DNA from: Streptomyces sp. CG1
Lineage (GTDB): Bacteria; Actinomycetota; Actinomycetes; Streptomycetales; Streptomycetaceae
Assembly: GCF_041080625.1 (NCBI RefSeq)
Contig: NZ_CP163518.1
Coordinates: 1,550,001-1,614,000 of the forward strand
DNA: 64,000 nucleotides
Direction of reading: 5' to 3'
A program made the position numbers and the translations under genes. Of this stretch, positions 9,401-17,223 are shown piece after piece. How positions within the stretch are numbered: position 1 is the stretch's first letter; every line of letters starts with the position of its first letter. The notes beneath the pieces were generated by a model. The model worked only from the letters and a program-made list of their open reading frames with translations, made no database searches and was not told where the DNA came from.

Positions 9401-9568
9401 AGGGCCTGTCTGACCTTTCCCGTCGTCCGCCCGGAGGGCGGGCTCCTGGGCGGTTCGGCAACGTGGCCGGGGGTGCCCCCGCTGGGGAGTGCGTGCGTGA
9501 CGCCGCGGGGCGGGGGGCACCTCCCACGCCCTTGCGGCAGTGGGGAAGGGAATTGTCAGACAGGCCCT
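9401..9568. mobile_element. 168-bp MITE-like element
   Basis: Perfect 14-bp terminal inverted repeats, AGGGCCTGTCTGAC at 9401-9414 and GTCAGACAGGCCCT at 9555-9568, enclose 140 bp of non-coding, G-run-rich DNA (GGGGGTGCCCCC-type local symmetry inside). Similarity extends a few bases inward (CTTTCCC versus AATTCCC read inward). It has no ORF, so it would depend on a transposase elsewhere. No clear target-site duplication is visible. The right end lies inside the 3' end of padR and supplies its stop codon. Confidence 0.6.
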
Positions 9569-10125
9569 CGGGCCACCCGCTGGCGCAGCACCGCGAGGAC
9601 CCGTTCGCACCAGCGCAGGTTCTCCTCCTCGAAGGCGATCCCCGCCATGAGCGTGAGATACGGGCCGATACGGTCGGCGTCGCGGAGGTACGCGTCCTCG
9701 GTGCGGCCGCCGAGGAGGCGGTCCTGCACCCGGCGGTAGCGGTCTAGCTTGCCCCGGGCCCAGCCCCTGCGTTCCTCGATCAGCGCGCGGGTGACCTCGG
9801 GGTCGCCGCCGTCCATCGCCTGGATCTTGATGAGGAGTTCGTCGCGGATGGCCGTGGGCCGTTTCGGGGGCTCGGCGGCGAACGCGCCCAGCTCGGCCCG
9901 GCCGGCCTCGGTCAGCGTGAACATCCGCTTGTTCGGCCGCCGCTCCTGCTGCACCGTGCGAGCCTGCACCAGCCCGTCCTGGGCGAGGCGCTCCAGCTCA
10001 CGGTAGAGCTGCTGCGGGGTGGCGGGCCAGAAGTTCGCGAGCGAGACGTCGAACGCCTTCGACAGCTCGTAGCCCGAGGCCTCGCCTTCCAGAAGGGCGG
10101 CCAGGACGGCGTACTTGAGCGACAT
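9556..10125 (-). CDS. PadR-family transcriptional regulator
   Basis: This 189-residue protein has the PadR winged helix at the N-terminus (MSLKYAVLAALLEGEASGYE, LSKAFDVSLANFWPATPQQLY, residues 1-42) and the long C-terminal helical dimerisation region of subfamily 2 (about 100-185). The final residues GPV and the TGA lie within the right terminal repeat of the adjacent MITE-like element, so the original C-terminus may have been altered. It is divergent from a SnoaL-like gene with A/T-rich palindromes between them. Confidence 0.87.
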   Translation of the reverse strand: MSLKYAVLAALLEGEASGYELSKAFDVSLANFWPATPQQLYRELERLAQDGLVQARTVQQERRPNKRMFTLTEAGRAELGAFAAEPPKRPTAIRDELLIKIQAMDGGDPEVTRALIEERRGWARGKLDRYRRVQDRLLGGRTEDAYLRDADRIGPYLTLMAGIAFEEENLRWCERVLAVLRQRVARGPV

Positions 10126-10143
10126 ATGGACAGGCTAACAGCC

Positions 10144-10180
10144 ATTGATTAATCTCATCCGCACCTATTCAATTAATTGA
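10144..10180. promoter_or_regulatory. Candidate PadR operator region
   Basis: TCAATTAATTGA (10169-10180) is a perfect 12-bp palindrome, and ATTGATTAAT (10144-10153) repeats its half-site. Both are strikingly AT-rich for this genome. They occupy the intergenic space between padR and the divergent SnoaL-like gene. Confidence 0.6.
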
Positions 10181-10197
10181 CTATGCGAGGTGGTCCG

Positions 10198-10596
10198 ATG
10201 CACGCGTTCCGCAGGGCGGTCGAGGCCGGGGACATCGACGCCGTCGAGACGCTGCTGGCCGAGGACGTCGTCTTCACCAGCCCGGTCGTCTTCAAGCCGT
10301 ATCCGGGCAAGGCGATCACCGCGGCGATCCTGCGCGCGGTCTCCCAGGTGTTCGAGGACTTCCGGTACGACCGTGAGATCGGCGACCCGGCCGGCCCCGA
10401 CCACGCGCTGGTCTTCACGGCCAGGGTGGGCGACCGCGAGCTGACCGGCTGCGACTTCATCCATGTGAACGAGGACGGCCTGATCGACGACCTCATGGTC
10501 ATGGTCCGGCCGCTGTCCGGCGCGCACGCCCTCGCCGAGGCGATGGGCGCGCGGTTCGACGACATCGTGAAGGAGGCGGAGGCGCGGTCGGCGTGA
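10198..10596 (+). CDS. SnoaL-like/NTF2-fold protein
   Basis: A 132-residue single-domain protein of the nuclear-transport-factor-2 fold (HAFRRAVEAGDIDAVETLLA, then EDVVFTSPVVFKPYPGK, and CDFIHVNEDGLIDDLMVMVR), the usual length for SnoaL-like proteins. The ATG at 10198 is chosen because GAGGTGG lies 5 nt upstream; an ATG at 10183 is also possible. Divergent from padR and probably under its control. Enzymatic role unknown. Confidence 0.82.
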   Translation: MHAFRRAVEAGDIDAVETLLAEDVVFTSPVVFKPYPGKAITAAILRAVSQVFEDFRYDREIGDPAGPDHALVFTARVGDRELTGCDFIHVNEDGLIDDLMVMVRPLSGAHALAEAMGARFDDIVKEAEARSA

Positions 10597-10618
10597 GCGC
10601 GCCTCCGTCCCGTGGCCG

Positions 10619-11314
10619 TCAGCCGACCGTCAGCGTGATGGCTCCGGTGTAGGTCGTGCCGCGCATGACGGCGGTCGCGGTGCCGTCGGCCGTCATCGTC
10701 AGGGACTTGCCGAGCGGGGCGCGTTACGTCCGTGCCGGCGTCGAGGGCGAGCCGGGTCAGGCACGAGGTGCCGGCGACCGTCCAGGTCGAGCCGCCGGTC
10801 AGCCGGACGATGGCACCGTTGTCGACGGCCGCCTGCACGGTGTTGGTGACGATGCCCAGCTCGTAGAAGGTGGAGGCGTCGATGGACGGCACCCGGTGCC
10901 TGGCCTTCGTCGCCGAGATGACGCCCTCGACAGCGAAGCACGGCGGGCTCGGTGTAGACGCCGATGTTCATCATCTTGCCGTTGACGTTGGCCGGGCCCG
11001 GCTCGGACCGATCCCGGCGCCATGGGAGCCGTCGACGCTGATGGCGGTCTGCTGACCTCTGTTGAGGAAAGTGGCCCGCTCGGAGGTGACGACCGTGCCG
11101 CCGTCCACGGTGAGGGTGCCGGCGCCGAAGAACATGTAGCCGAAGTGCCCGGATTTCACCACCGTGCTGTGCACCGGCATGGCAGCCAACTCCCCGCCGG
11201 ACAGGTCCAGTTCTTCGAGCGGGGAGCCAAGGACCCGGACGGTGGGGTCGCCGAAGGCGTAGGTGCCGTAGCCGTACTGTCCGGTGTTCCCGAAGTGGCT
11301 GTTGATCGCGGTCA
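10619..11314 (-). pseudogene. Remnant of an exported repetitive beta-structure protein
   Basis: Recognisable pieces occur in three frames: INSHFGNTGQYGYGTYAFGD and ATFLNRGQQTAISVDGSHG (11314 to about 11010), MMNIGVYTEP (about 10974), VPSIDASTFYELGIVTNTVQ and AIVRLTGGSTWTVAGTS (10892 to 10725), and finally LTMTADGTATAVMRGTTYTG ending at the TGA at 10619. The composition (short Gly/Thr/Ala beta-strands, DGSHG) fits a secreted repetitive beta-structure protein, though I cannot name a family. At least three frameshifts and a deletion are needed. The 5' end is fused to a P450 remnant at about 11314. Confidence 0.6.
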
Positions 11315-11829
11315 GCTCGAGTGCGCAGATGACCCCCATCGGCAAGGGCAGCGCGAAGTGCCGCCGCAGATCTGCGACTCTGTCTCGGGCGTCTGCGGCG
11401 CGGGCCGGCTCGTCCAGCAGCGTCTCAGGCAACTGCTCGAACCAGGACCGTAGTTACTCAACCCGGCGAGGTGTGAAGGCGCGGCCGGCCCAGGGCCGCG
11501 ACCGCGGGTGGTCCTCGTCTTCAGCGGTCCTCACACCCTGCACCGTGGCGAAGGTGAGCAGCGGTCGGCCCGCGGGATCCGACCCTCCGGCAGGTCCGTG
11601 AAGTGCCATGCGTTGTTGGCGACTTCGGGATGCCGCGGGAACTCCTTCAGCGCCTCGTGCCCAAGTACGGCCCCATCCCCTCGATCCCGTCGGGCAGTTC
11701 CACCGGGGTCACCGCCCCGTGGGCGAGCAGCCGCGCGTTGACGGCGTGCGGGCAGCCAGCGGAGGGGTCCAGACGGTACGGGGGCCGGGCGGGGAGGTCT
11801 CCAGGGGTTCTTCTCCTGACAGTCGGCAT
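11315..11829 (-). pseudogene. Cytochrome P450 N-terminal remnant
   Basis: Pieces in several frames follow an actinobacterial P450 from its N-terminus: CPHAVNARLLAHGAVTPVEL, ALKEFPRHPEVANNAWHFTD, LLTFATVQGVRTAEDEDHPR, AGRAFTPRRVE, then an in-frame TAA (11454-11456), then WFEQLPETLLDEP and VADLRRHFALPLPMGVICAL. It ends at about residue 160 of the normal 400, before the I-helix, ExxR and heme-Cys regions, and runs directly into the exported-protein remnant. At least two frameshifts plus the stop make it non-functional. Confidence 0.65.
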
Positions 11830-11864
11830 CGGCCGGGGCGGGAATAGGCGCGGACGGGTTCATG

Positions 11865-11892
11865 TTGACGGAGACAGCTGCACAGGTATAGT
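11865..11892 (+). promoter_or_regulatory. Sigma-70-like promoter for rho paralogue
   Basis: TTGACG (11865-11870) and TATAGT (11887-11892) are separated by 16 bp, a good housekeeping-type promoter about 240 bp upstream of the rho-like start codon. Confidence 0.55.
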
Positions 11893-12131
11893 GCGATCAG
11901 CGCGTGTGCGTGTCCTGTCGTACGGACACCGGTGCCGCTTCTTCTCCATCAGCCCCTCGGCCGAGGCTTCCGACCGGCCCGGGCTTCTTCTCTGCACCAC
12001 CTCGTGACCAGGGCGTTTCCGCCGTACCCGAGGTGACGTTCCCGCCGCCCGGAGGCAGCTGTCACCGCCTCCCGCTCGCGGCTCTCCCCCCTTCCCACTC
12101 TCTTCTTCCGTCCGTGAAAGGACTTCCCACC
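11893..12131 (+). other. Long 5' leader of the rho-like gene
   Basis: About 235 nt separate the predicted promoter from the ATG at 12132. The leader holds a GTGTCC/GGACAC hairpin (about 11910-11929) and pyrimidine-rich tracts (for example around 12065-12120), which would be Rho-loadable. An in-frame GTG-led extension exists but has no family similarity, so it is read here as untranslated leader, possibly an attenuator. Confidence 0.4.
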
Positions 12132-13280
12132 ATGACCACCACACTCGAACAGCCTCCCGTGGTCCAGCAGGCCCCGGCCGCCCGGCTCGTCACCGGTGTC
12201 CTCGACATCGATGCGCACGGGAAGGGGCAGCTGCGGGCCGCGGGCCTCCTGCCCTCGCCCGGCGATCCGCAGGTCCCGCCGGCGCTGATCCGGCGCCATG
12301 GTCTGCGCAAGGGCGACCTCGTCGAGGGCGTCCGGGGCGCCCAGCGCGCCCTGACCGAGGTCACGCGCGTCGACGGACGCGACCCGGCGGACCTCCGGGG
12401 TCGGCGCCACTTCCGCGACCTCACCCCGCTCCACCCGCACGACCGCATCCGCCTGGAACACCCCGCGTCCGGAGTGGCCGGGCGTATCACCGATCTCTTC
12501 GCGCCGGTCGGCAAGGGCCAGCGCGGACTCATCGTGGCTCCGCCGAAGAGCGGCAAGACGGTACTCCTCCAGCAGCTCGCCGCAGCCGTGGCCGGCAACC
12601 ACCCCGGGTGCCGGCTGATGGTCCTGCTGCTGGACGAGCGCCCCGAGGAGGTCACCGAGATGCGCCGCTCGGTGCACGGCGAGGTGTACGCCTCGACCTT
12701 CGACCGGACGCCCAAGGAGCACATCGCGCTCGCCGAGCTGGTCGTCGAGCGGGCCAAGCGCCTGGTGGAGGCCAGCGAGGACGTCGTGATCCTGCTGGAC
12801 TCGCTGACCCGGCTGTGCCGGGCGCACAACAACGCCTCCGCCGCCGGCGGCCGCACCCTGAGCGGCGGTGTCGACGCGGGCGCGCTGCTCGGCCCCAAGC
12901 GGTTCTTCGGTGCCGCCCGCCAGGCCGAGGAGGGCGGCTCGCTGACCATCCTCGCCACCGTCCTGGTGGACACCGGATCCCGGGCCGACGGCTACTACTT
13001 CGAGGAGCTGAAGAGCACCGGCAACATGGAGCTGCGGCTCGACCGGGAGGCAGCCGCCCGGCGCCTCTTCCCCGCCGTGGACCTCGACACCACCGGCACC
13101 CGCCGCGAGGAACTGCTCCTCACCCCGGCCGAGTTGACGGTCGTACACGGTCTGCGCCGGGTCCTTCGCTCCCGCGAGGGCGGACCGTCCGGCCTGGAGA
13201 CGCTGTTGGAGCGGCTGCGCGCCACCCCTGACAACGCCGCGTTCCTGCGGCAGATCCGGCCCACCCTGCCCACCGGCTGA
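12132..13280 (+). CDS. Rho-like transcription termination factor, short divergent paralogue
   Basis: This 382-residue protein lacks the long Arg/Asp-rich insert of the main actinobacterial Rho (over 600 residues). The motor is intact: Walker A APPKSGKT (136-143), Walker B region DVVILLDSLTRL, Q-loop RTLSGGVDAGAL, R-loop VDTGSRADGYYFEELKSTG and NMELRLDREAAARRLFP. The N-terminal cold-shock-like domain is present, but the RNP1 motif normally GFGFLR reads GKGQLR, and the usual Y of YVSPSQIRRF is replaced (QVPPALIRRH), so the aromatic primary RNA-binding residues are missing. It probably still forms a hexameric ATPase with altered RNA entry. The chromosomal main rho is presumably elsewhere. Confidence 0.88.
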   Translation: MTTTLEQPPVVQQAPAARLVTGVLDIDAHGKGQLRAAGLLPSPGDPQVPPALIRRHGLRKGDLVEGVRGAQRALTEVTRVDGRDPADLRGRRHFRDLTPLHPHDRIRLEHPASGVAGRITDLFAPVGKGQRGLIVAPPKSGKTVLLQQLAAAVAGNHPGCRLMVLLLDERPEEVTEMRRSVHGEVYASTFDRTPKEHIALAELVVERAKRLVEASEDVVILLDSLTRLCRAHNNASAAGGRTLSGGVDAGALLGPKRFFGAARQAEEGGSLTILATVLVDTGSRADGYYFEELKSTGNMELRLDREAAARRLFPAVDLDTTGTRREELLLTPAELTVVHGLRRVLRSREGGPSGLETLLERLRATPDNAAFLRQIRPTLPTG

Positions 13281-13297
13281 CCCTGCTCCGAACAGGG
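13281..13297 (+). terminator. Weak hairpin after rho-like gene
   Basis: CCCTG-ctccgaa-CAGGG immediately follows the stop codon. The 5-bp stem is short, so this is tentative. Confidence 0.3.
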
Positions 13298-13381
13298 CGG
13301 CTCGGGCATTCGGGTTGCTCGGGTGGGCCGAACGGCTCAGCACAGCGCGAGGGATACCGGACCCGTTCGTACGTTGAGCAT

Positions 13382-14557
13382 ATGATCACCGGATTCTCTC
13401 ATCGGGCGGCCGCGTCGGCCTGTTCCCTGTGCGTGGCGGGCGTGCTGGCGCTCATGCCGGCCACCTCCACCGCCGGGCCCCGGCCCGGGGAACCCGCCCC
13501 ACCCGCCCCCCGGGCGGCGCTGCCCGGCCCCTCCCTGCTCTACGACTCCGGCACCAAGGTCCGGCTGCGCCGGGGCGCGCCCGAGGTGCCCGAGGTGTCG
13601 GCGCTGTCCTGGGTGGTGGCCGACGCAGGCAGCGGCGAGGTGCTGGCCGCGAGCGGCGCGCACCGCAAACTGCCGCCCGCGAGCACCCTGAAGACCCTGT
13701 TCGCCCTGACCGTGCTGCCGACCCTGCCCGCCGGAATGAGACACATTGTGCGGCACGAGGAGCTGGCGGACATCGGCGCGGGCAGCAGCCTGGTCGGCAT
13801 CCAGGAGGGACAGTCCTACGAGGTGGCCGACCTGTGGCGCGGTGTCTTCCTCAGCTCCGGTAACGACGCGGTGCATGTGCTGGCCGCGTTGAACGGCGGC
13901 TGGGCGGCCACTGCCCAGCAGATGCAGGCCAAGGCACGTTCGCTCGGCGCCCTGGACACCCATGTGATCTCGCCCGACGGCTACGACGAGGACGGCCAGG
14001 TGTCCTCGGCCTTCGACCTGGCCGTCTTCGGCCGGGCGGGGCTGCGCAACCGCGACTTCGCCCGTTACTGCTCCACCGCCGAGGCCAAGTTCCCCGCCAA
14101 CGGATGGTCGTTCGGCATCCGGAACACCAACAGGCTGCTGACCGGCGCGGGCGGGGTGGAGCGGTATCCGGGGCTGATCGGCATCAAGAACGGCTACACC
14201 ACCAACGCGGGCAACACCCTGGTCGCCGCGGCCCGCCGGGACGGGCGCACGCTGCTGGTGACCGTGATGAACCCTCAGGGGGGCGGGTCCACCGTGTACG
14301 ACGAGGCCCGCGAGTTGCTCGACTGGGGCTTCGACGCGGCCGGGCGAGTGGATCCGGTCGGTTCGCTGGACGGGCTGCGCGCCAAGCCGCGCAAGGCGTC
14401 GCCGCCCGCACCGGTGGCCGCCGCGGCCACATCGCGGCCGTCTGGCGACGACTCGGACTGGACGGTCCCCGCCATCGTCGCGGGGCTCTCCGCGCTCGGC
14501 GCCGTGACCGTGGTACTGAGACTGCGGGGCAAGGGCAGCCGTACCACGCGTGACTGA
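13382..14557 (+). CDS. D-alanyl-D-alanine carboxypeptidase, S11 family
   Basis: This 391-residue protein has an N-terminal signal sequence (about 1-31), a serine peptidase S11 domain and a C-terminal membrane anchor (about 360-382) followed by a basic tail. Active-site motifs are S101-TLK104 (SxxK), S159-GN161 (SxN) and K269-NG271 in place of the usual KTG. The KNG variant is, as I recall, shared by a streptomycete subgroup. It would trim peptidoglycan stem peptides on the outer membrane face. Its 3' end is overlapped on the other strand by the GT87 reading frame. Confidence 0.9.
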   Translation: MITGFSHRAAASACSLCVAGVLALMPATSTAGPRPGEPAPPAPRAALPGPSLLYDSGTKVRLRRGAPEVPEVSALSWVVADAGSGEVLAASGAHRKLPPASTLKTLFALTVLPTLPAGMRHIVRHEELADIGAGSSLVGIQEGQSYEVADLWRGVFLSSGNDAVHVLAALNGGWAATAQQMQAKARSLGALDTHVISPDGYDEDGQVSSAFDLAVFGRAGLRNRDFARYCSTAEAKFPANGWSFGIRNTNRLLTGAGGVERYPGLIGIKNGYTTNAGNTLVAAARRDGRTLLVTVMNPQGGGSTVYDEARELLDWGFDAAGRVDPVGSLDGLRAKPRKASPPAPVAAAATSRPSGDDSDWTVPAIVAGLSALGAVTVVLRLRGKGSRTTRD

Positions 14558-15666
14558 CCCGCCGGCAGACCGAGCAGCAGACCCAGCGTGATCCAGGTGT
14601 AGGTGTTGCTGCCGAGGAAGCCGCCGATGCCGGAGGCGTCGTCGAACCACAGCCAGACCACGCTCGTGCACAGCACCGCGTACAGGGCGCCCGCGATCCG
14701 CCGGCGCCCTGTACGCAGCAGCACGGCGAAGGACGGCAGCAGCCACACCAGGTGGTGCACCCAGGTGATGGGGCTGACCAGGCAGGCCGCCGCCCCGGTG
14801 AGAGCGAAGGCCGCCGTCCAGTCGCCTGCCTGCACCGCCCTTCGGGCCCGCCACGCCCAGACGCACAGCGTCAGCAGTACCGCCGTCGCCCACAGCGGAC
14901 GGCCGGTCTCGCCGAGGCGGGCCAGCACTCCCTGCAGCGACTGGTTCGACACATAGGCGAGCCGGCCCACCCGGCCGGTGTCCCACAGCGCCTCGGTCCA
15001 GTAGAAACGGGACGCCCGGGGGTCCGCCCAGGCGGCCAGCGCGGTCGCCGCGGCGGCGACGGCCGTCGCGACACCGGCCGCCCGGCGGCGCCCGGCGAGC
15101 AGCAGCAGGCCGATGAACAGGGCGGGTGTCAGCTTCACCGCGGCGGCGAGCCCGATGCCGGCGCCCGCCCAGCGCCCCCGGCCTGTCGCCAGCAGCCAGC
15201 AGTCGCCGAGGACGAGCGCGAGCAGCACCAGGTTCACCTGGCCGAAGCTGAAGGTGTCCCGCAGCGGCTCGAACAGCGCGAGCAGACACAGGCACAGCGA
15301 CCAGCGGAACCAGCCGTGCCGTCGCCAGTCCGGCCCGGCGAGGATCCGCAGGACCACCGCCAGCGCGGCCAGGTTGACCAGTAGCGACGCCACGATCGCC
15401 GAGGTTCGGCCCAGCGCGGCGAGCGGCAGCATGGCGACCGCCGCGAACGGCGGATAGGTGAAGCCGTACTCGGTGCCCGGCACGTGGTAGTCGTAGATCC
15501 GGCCGCCGTGGTGCACCCAGGTGTGCACGGCGCCGTAGTAGACACGCAGGTCGAAGAAGTCACGCAGCAGCGGCACGGTGGCGGTGAAGACCGTCACGGC
15601 CGCGACGAGGACGACGACGAGCAGCGCCCGGCCGCGGTCCGTACGGGGGCACAGCAGCCCGCTCAC
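14275..15666 (-). CDS. GT87-family polyprenyl-phosphomannose mannosyltransferase
   Basis: This 463-residue protein has about ten membrane helices, starting with a helix after RTDRGRALL. The GT-C signature region lies in the first loop (DLRVYYGAVHTWVHHGGRIY, EYGFTYPPFAAVAMLP). Its GTG start overlaps the mptB stop (GTGA), so the two are co-translated and probably build the same mannan or glycan with polyprenol-linked donors outside the membrane. The last roughly 75 residues (after GLPAGQSRV) are hydrophilic, low-complexity and antisense to the carboxypeptidase gene. That 283-bp overlap suggests the native stop has been lost by a frameshift near 14560. Confidence 0.82.
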   Translation of the reverse strand: MSGLLCPRTDRGRALLVVVLVAAVTVFTATVPLLRDFFDLRVYYGAVHTWVHHGGRIYDYHVPGTEYGFTYPPFAAVAMLPLAALGRTSAIVASLLVNLAALAVVLRILAGPDWRRHGWFRWSLCLCLLALFEPLRDTFSFGQVNLVLLALVLGDCWLLATGRGRWAGAGIGLAAAVKLTPALFIGLLLLAGRRRAAGVATAVAAAATALAAWADPRASRFYWTEALWDTGRVGRLAYVSNQSLQGVLARLGETGRPLWATAVLLTLCVWAWRARRAVQAGDWTAAFALTGAAACLVSPITWVHHLVWLLPSFAVLLRTGRRRIAGALYAVLCTSVVWLWFDDASGIGGFLGSNTYTWITLGLLLGLPAGQSRVVRLPLPRSLSTTVTAPSAESPATMAGTVQSESSPDGRDVAAAATGAGGDALRGLARSPSSEPTGSTRPAASKPQSSNSRASSYTVDPPP

Positions 15667-17066
15667 GCCGTACGTCCCGGTGCCGGGGCCTGGGCCGCCT
15701 GGTGGGCCTGCCACAGGACGACCACGCCGAGGACCCCGCCGGAGACGGCGAGCACCAGCTGTCCGAGGTCGGCGGGGCCGCCGCTCGGCAGGACGGCGAG
15801 GGCGAGGATGCCCGTCAGGGCCGCGACCCGGTGCCGTACCGAGGTGTTGGGCGCTGCGGCTGCGATGAGGAACAGCCCCCAGAGCACATACCAGGGGCGG
15901 ATCGCCGGACCGAACACGGCGACCGTCAGGAGGCTGAGCCCGAGCGCGTACACAGGTCTGAGACGTAGTCGGCGCCATATCAGCGCCACGGCGACGGCGG
16001 TGGCGGCGAGGCCGAGCACATGCCAGGCAGGGACGGCCAGCGGGGCCAGGCTGCTGCCGAGGCGTTCCAGCAGGGCACCGGTGGCACGGCCGAGCAGACT
16101 GGTCAGGGCCCAGTTGTGCGGGGAGACCGGGGTGTCCAGGGCGCCGATCCAGCCGTAGCCGGTGCCGGCGATGGCCGTCGCGACGACCGTGGTCACGGCG
16201 GAGGCTCCCGCCGTGCTCGCGACGGCCGGCAGCGGGCGGCGGCCGGAGCGGACCTGGAGGGCCACGACCGCCAGCAGACCGAGTGCGGCCGGCGCCTTGA
16301 CCAGGGCGGCCAGGGTGACGAGGACAGCCCCGACGACGCCGCCGGCCGGCCGGTCCCCGCGTGCGGCAACCAGGCCGAGCCCCAGCAGACCGAGCATCAG
16401 GGCGTCGTTGTGGGCACCCGCGACCAGGTGCAGCAGGACGAGCGGGTTGAGGGCGCCGAGCCAGAGGGCGGCGGCCGGGTCGGCGCCGCTGTGCCGGGCG
16501 AGGCGCGGCAGCGCCAGCGCCATCAGCGCCACGCCGAGCAGGGCGACCAGGCGCATACCGAGCAGTCCGGCGGGCAGTTCACCGCGGGTCAGTCCGGTCA
16601 GCGCGGAGGCCAGCCCCAGGAAGGCAGGGCCGTAGGGGGCGCCGGTGTGCTGCCACATCGGGGCGACCTCGCCGGCGAGCGGGCCGCCGAGCTGAGCGGG
16701 GCCGTGGGCGTAGACGTCCATGTGGGCGTGGGCCATGGCGCCCTGCGCGAGGTAGCTGTAGACGTCCCGGCTGAACAACGGCGGCGCGAGCAGCAGCGGT
16801 GCCGCCCACACGGCCAGTACGAGCAGCAGGGCGCGCGGGGTGGGTGGCTGCGGTCCGCGCACCAGGCGGCCGAGGAGTACCCAGGCCGCTATCAGCAGGA
16901 CGACTCCGAAGTAGACCCCCACCAGCCCGAGCGCCGCCTGTGCCGAGGCCGGCGCCAGCAGGTTCTGCACGGGCAGGGCACCGGCGGTCTCACCGCCCAG
17001 CGCAAGGGAGGCGGTACCGGCCAGCCCGAGCAGCTGACAGCGGCGGAGATCGACGGGGAATGCCAT
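15663..17066 (-). CDS. mptB: Polyprenol-phosphomannose-dependent alpha-1,6-mannosyltransferase, MptB-like
   Basis: A 467-residue GT-C transferase with about 12 membrane helices. The family hallmark PLFSRDVYSYLAQGAMAH (catalytic Asp region, about 95-112) and LNPLVLLHLVAGAHNDALML are present. In mycobacteria MptB starts the alpha-1,6-mannan core of lipoglycans. Here it is the first gene of a two-gene operon with a GT87 enzyme. The start at 17066 (ATG, MAFPVDLRRCQ) is preferred over two upstream GTG/TTG codons. Confidence 0.87.
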   Translation of the reverse strand: MAFPVDLRRCQLLGLAGTASLALGGETAGALPVQNLLAPASAQAALGLVGVYFGVVLLIAAWVLLGRLVRGPQPPTPRALLLVLAVWAAPLLLAPPLFSRDVYSYLAQGAMAHAHMDVYAHGPAQLGGPLAGEVAPMWQHTGAPYGPAFLGLASALTGLTRGELPAGLLGMRLVALLGVALMALALPRLARHSGADPAAALWLGALNPLVLLHLVAGAHNDALMLGLLGLGLVAARGDRPAGGVVGAVLVTLAALVKAPAALGLLAVVALQVRSGRRPLPAVASTAGASAVTTVVATAIAGTGYGWIGALDTPVSPHNWALTSLLGRATGALLERLGSSLAPLAVPAWHVLGLAATAVAVALIWRRLRLRPVYALGLSLLTVAVFGPAIRPWYVLWGLFLIAAAAPNTSVRHRVAALTGILALAVLPSGGPADLGQLVLAVSGGVLGVVVLWQAHQAAQAPAPGRTA

Positions 17067-17223
17067 GGCCAACACTGGCTCAGCGTGTCAACGCCGGGTG
17101 GCCGGAAAGCGACGCGCAGCCCTCCGGGCGGGGGCCGAGATGTGACCGCAGGGGGTGTGGGTCATGATGCGCCGCCGGCTGCGGATGCGGCTGGTTGCCC
17201 CGCCCTGTGCCGGAAAGTACCCC

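Noticed and set aside
10619..11829. Biosynthetic cluster around a P450
   Set aside because: The P450 is an N-terminal remnant with a stop and frameshifts, and its neighbours are not biosynthetic enzymes.
11904..12131. N-terminal extension of the Rho-like protein from an upstream GTG
   Set aside because: The extra 76 residues are low-complexity, lack family similarity and would start within a few bases of the predicted transcription start; the ATG at 12132 begins just before the conserved domain.
13337..15295. A 652-residue minus-strand frame
   Set aside because: Shadow of the GT87 and carboxypeptidase genes; Arg/Ala/Pro-rich and without any recognisable fold.
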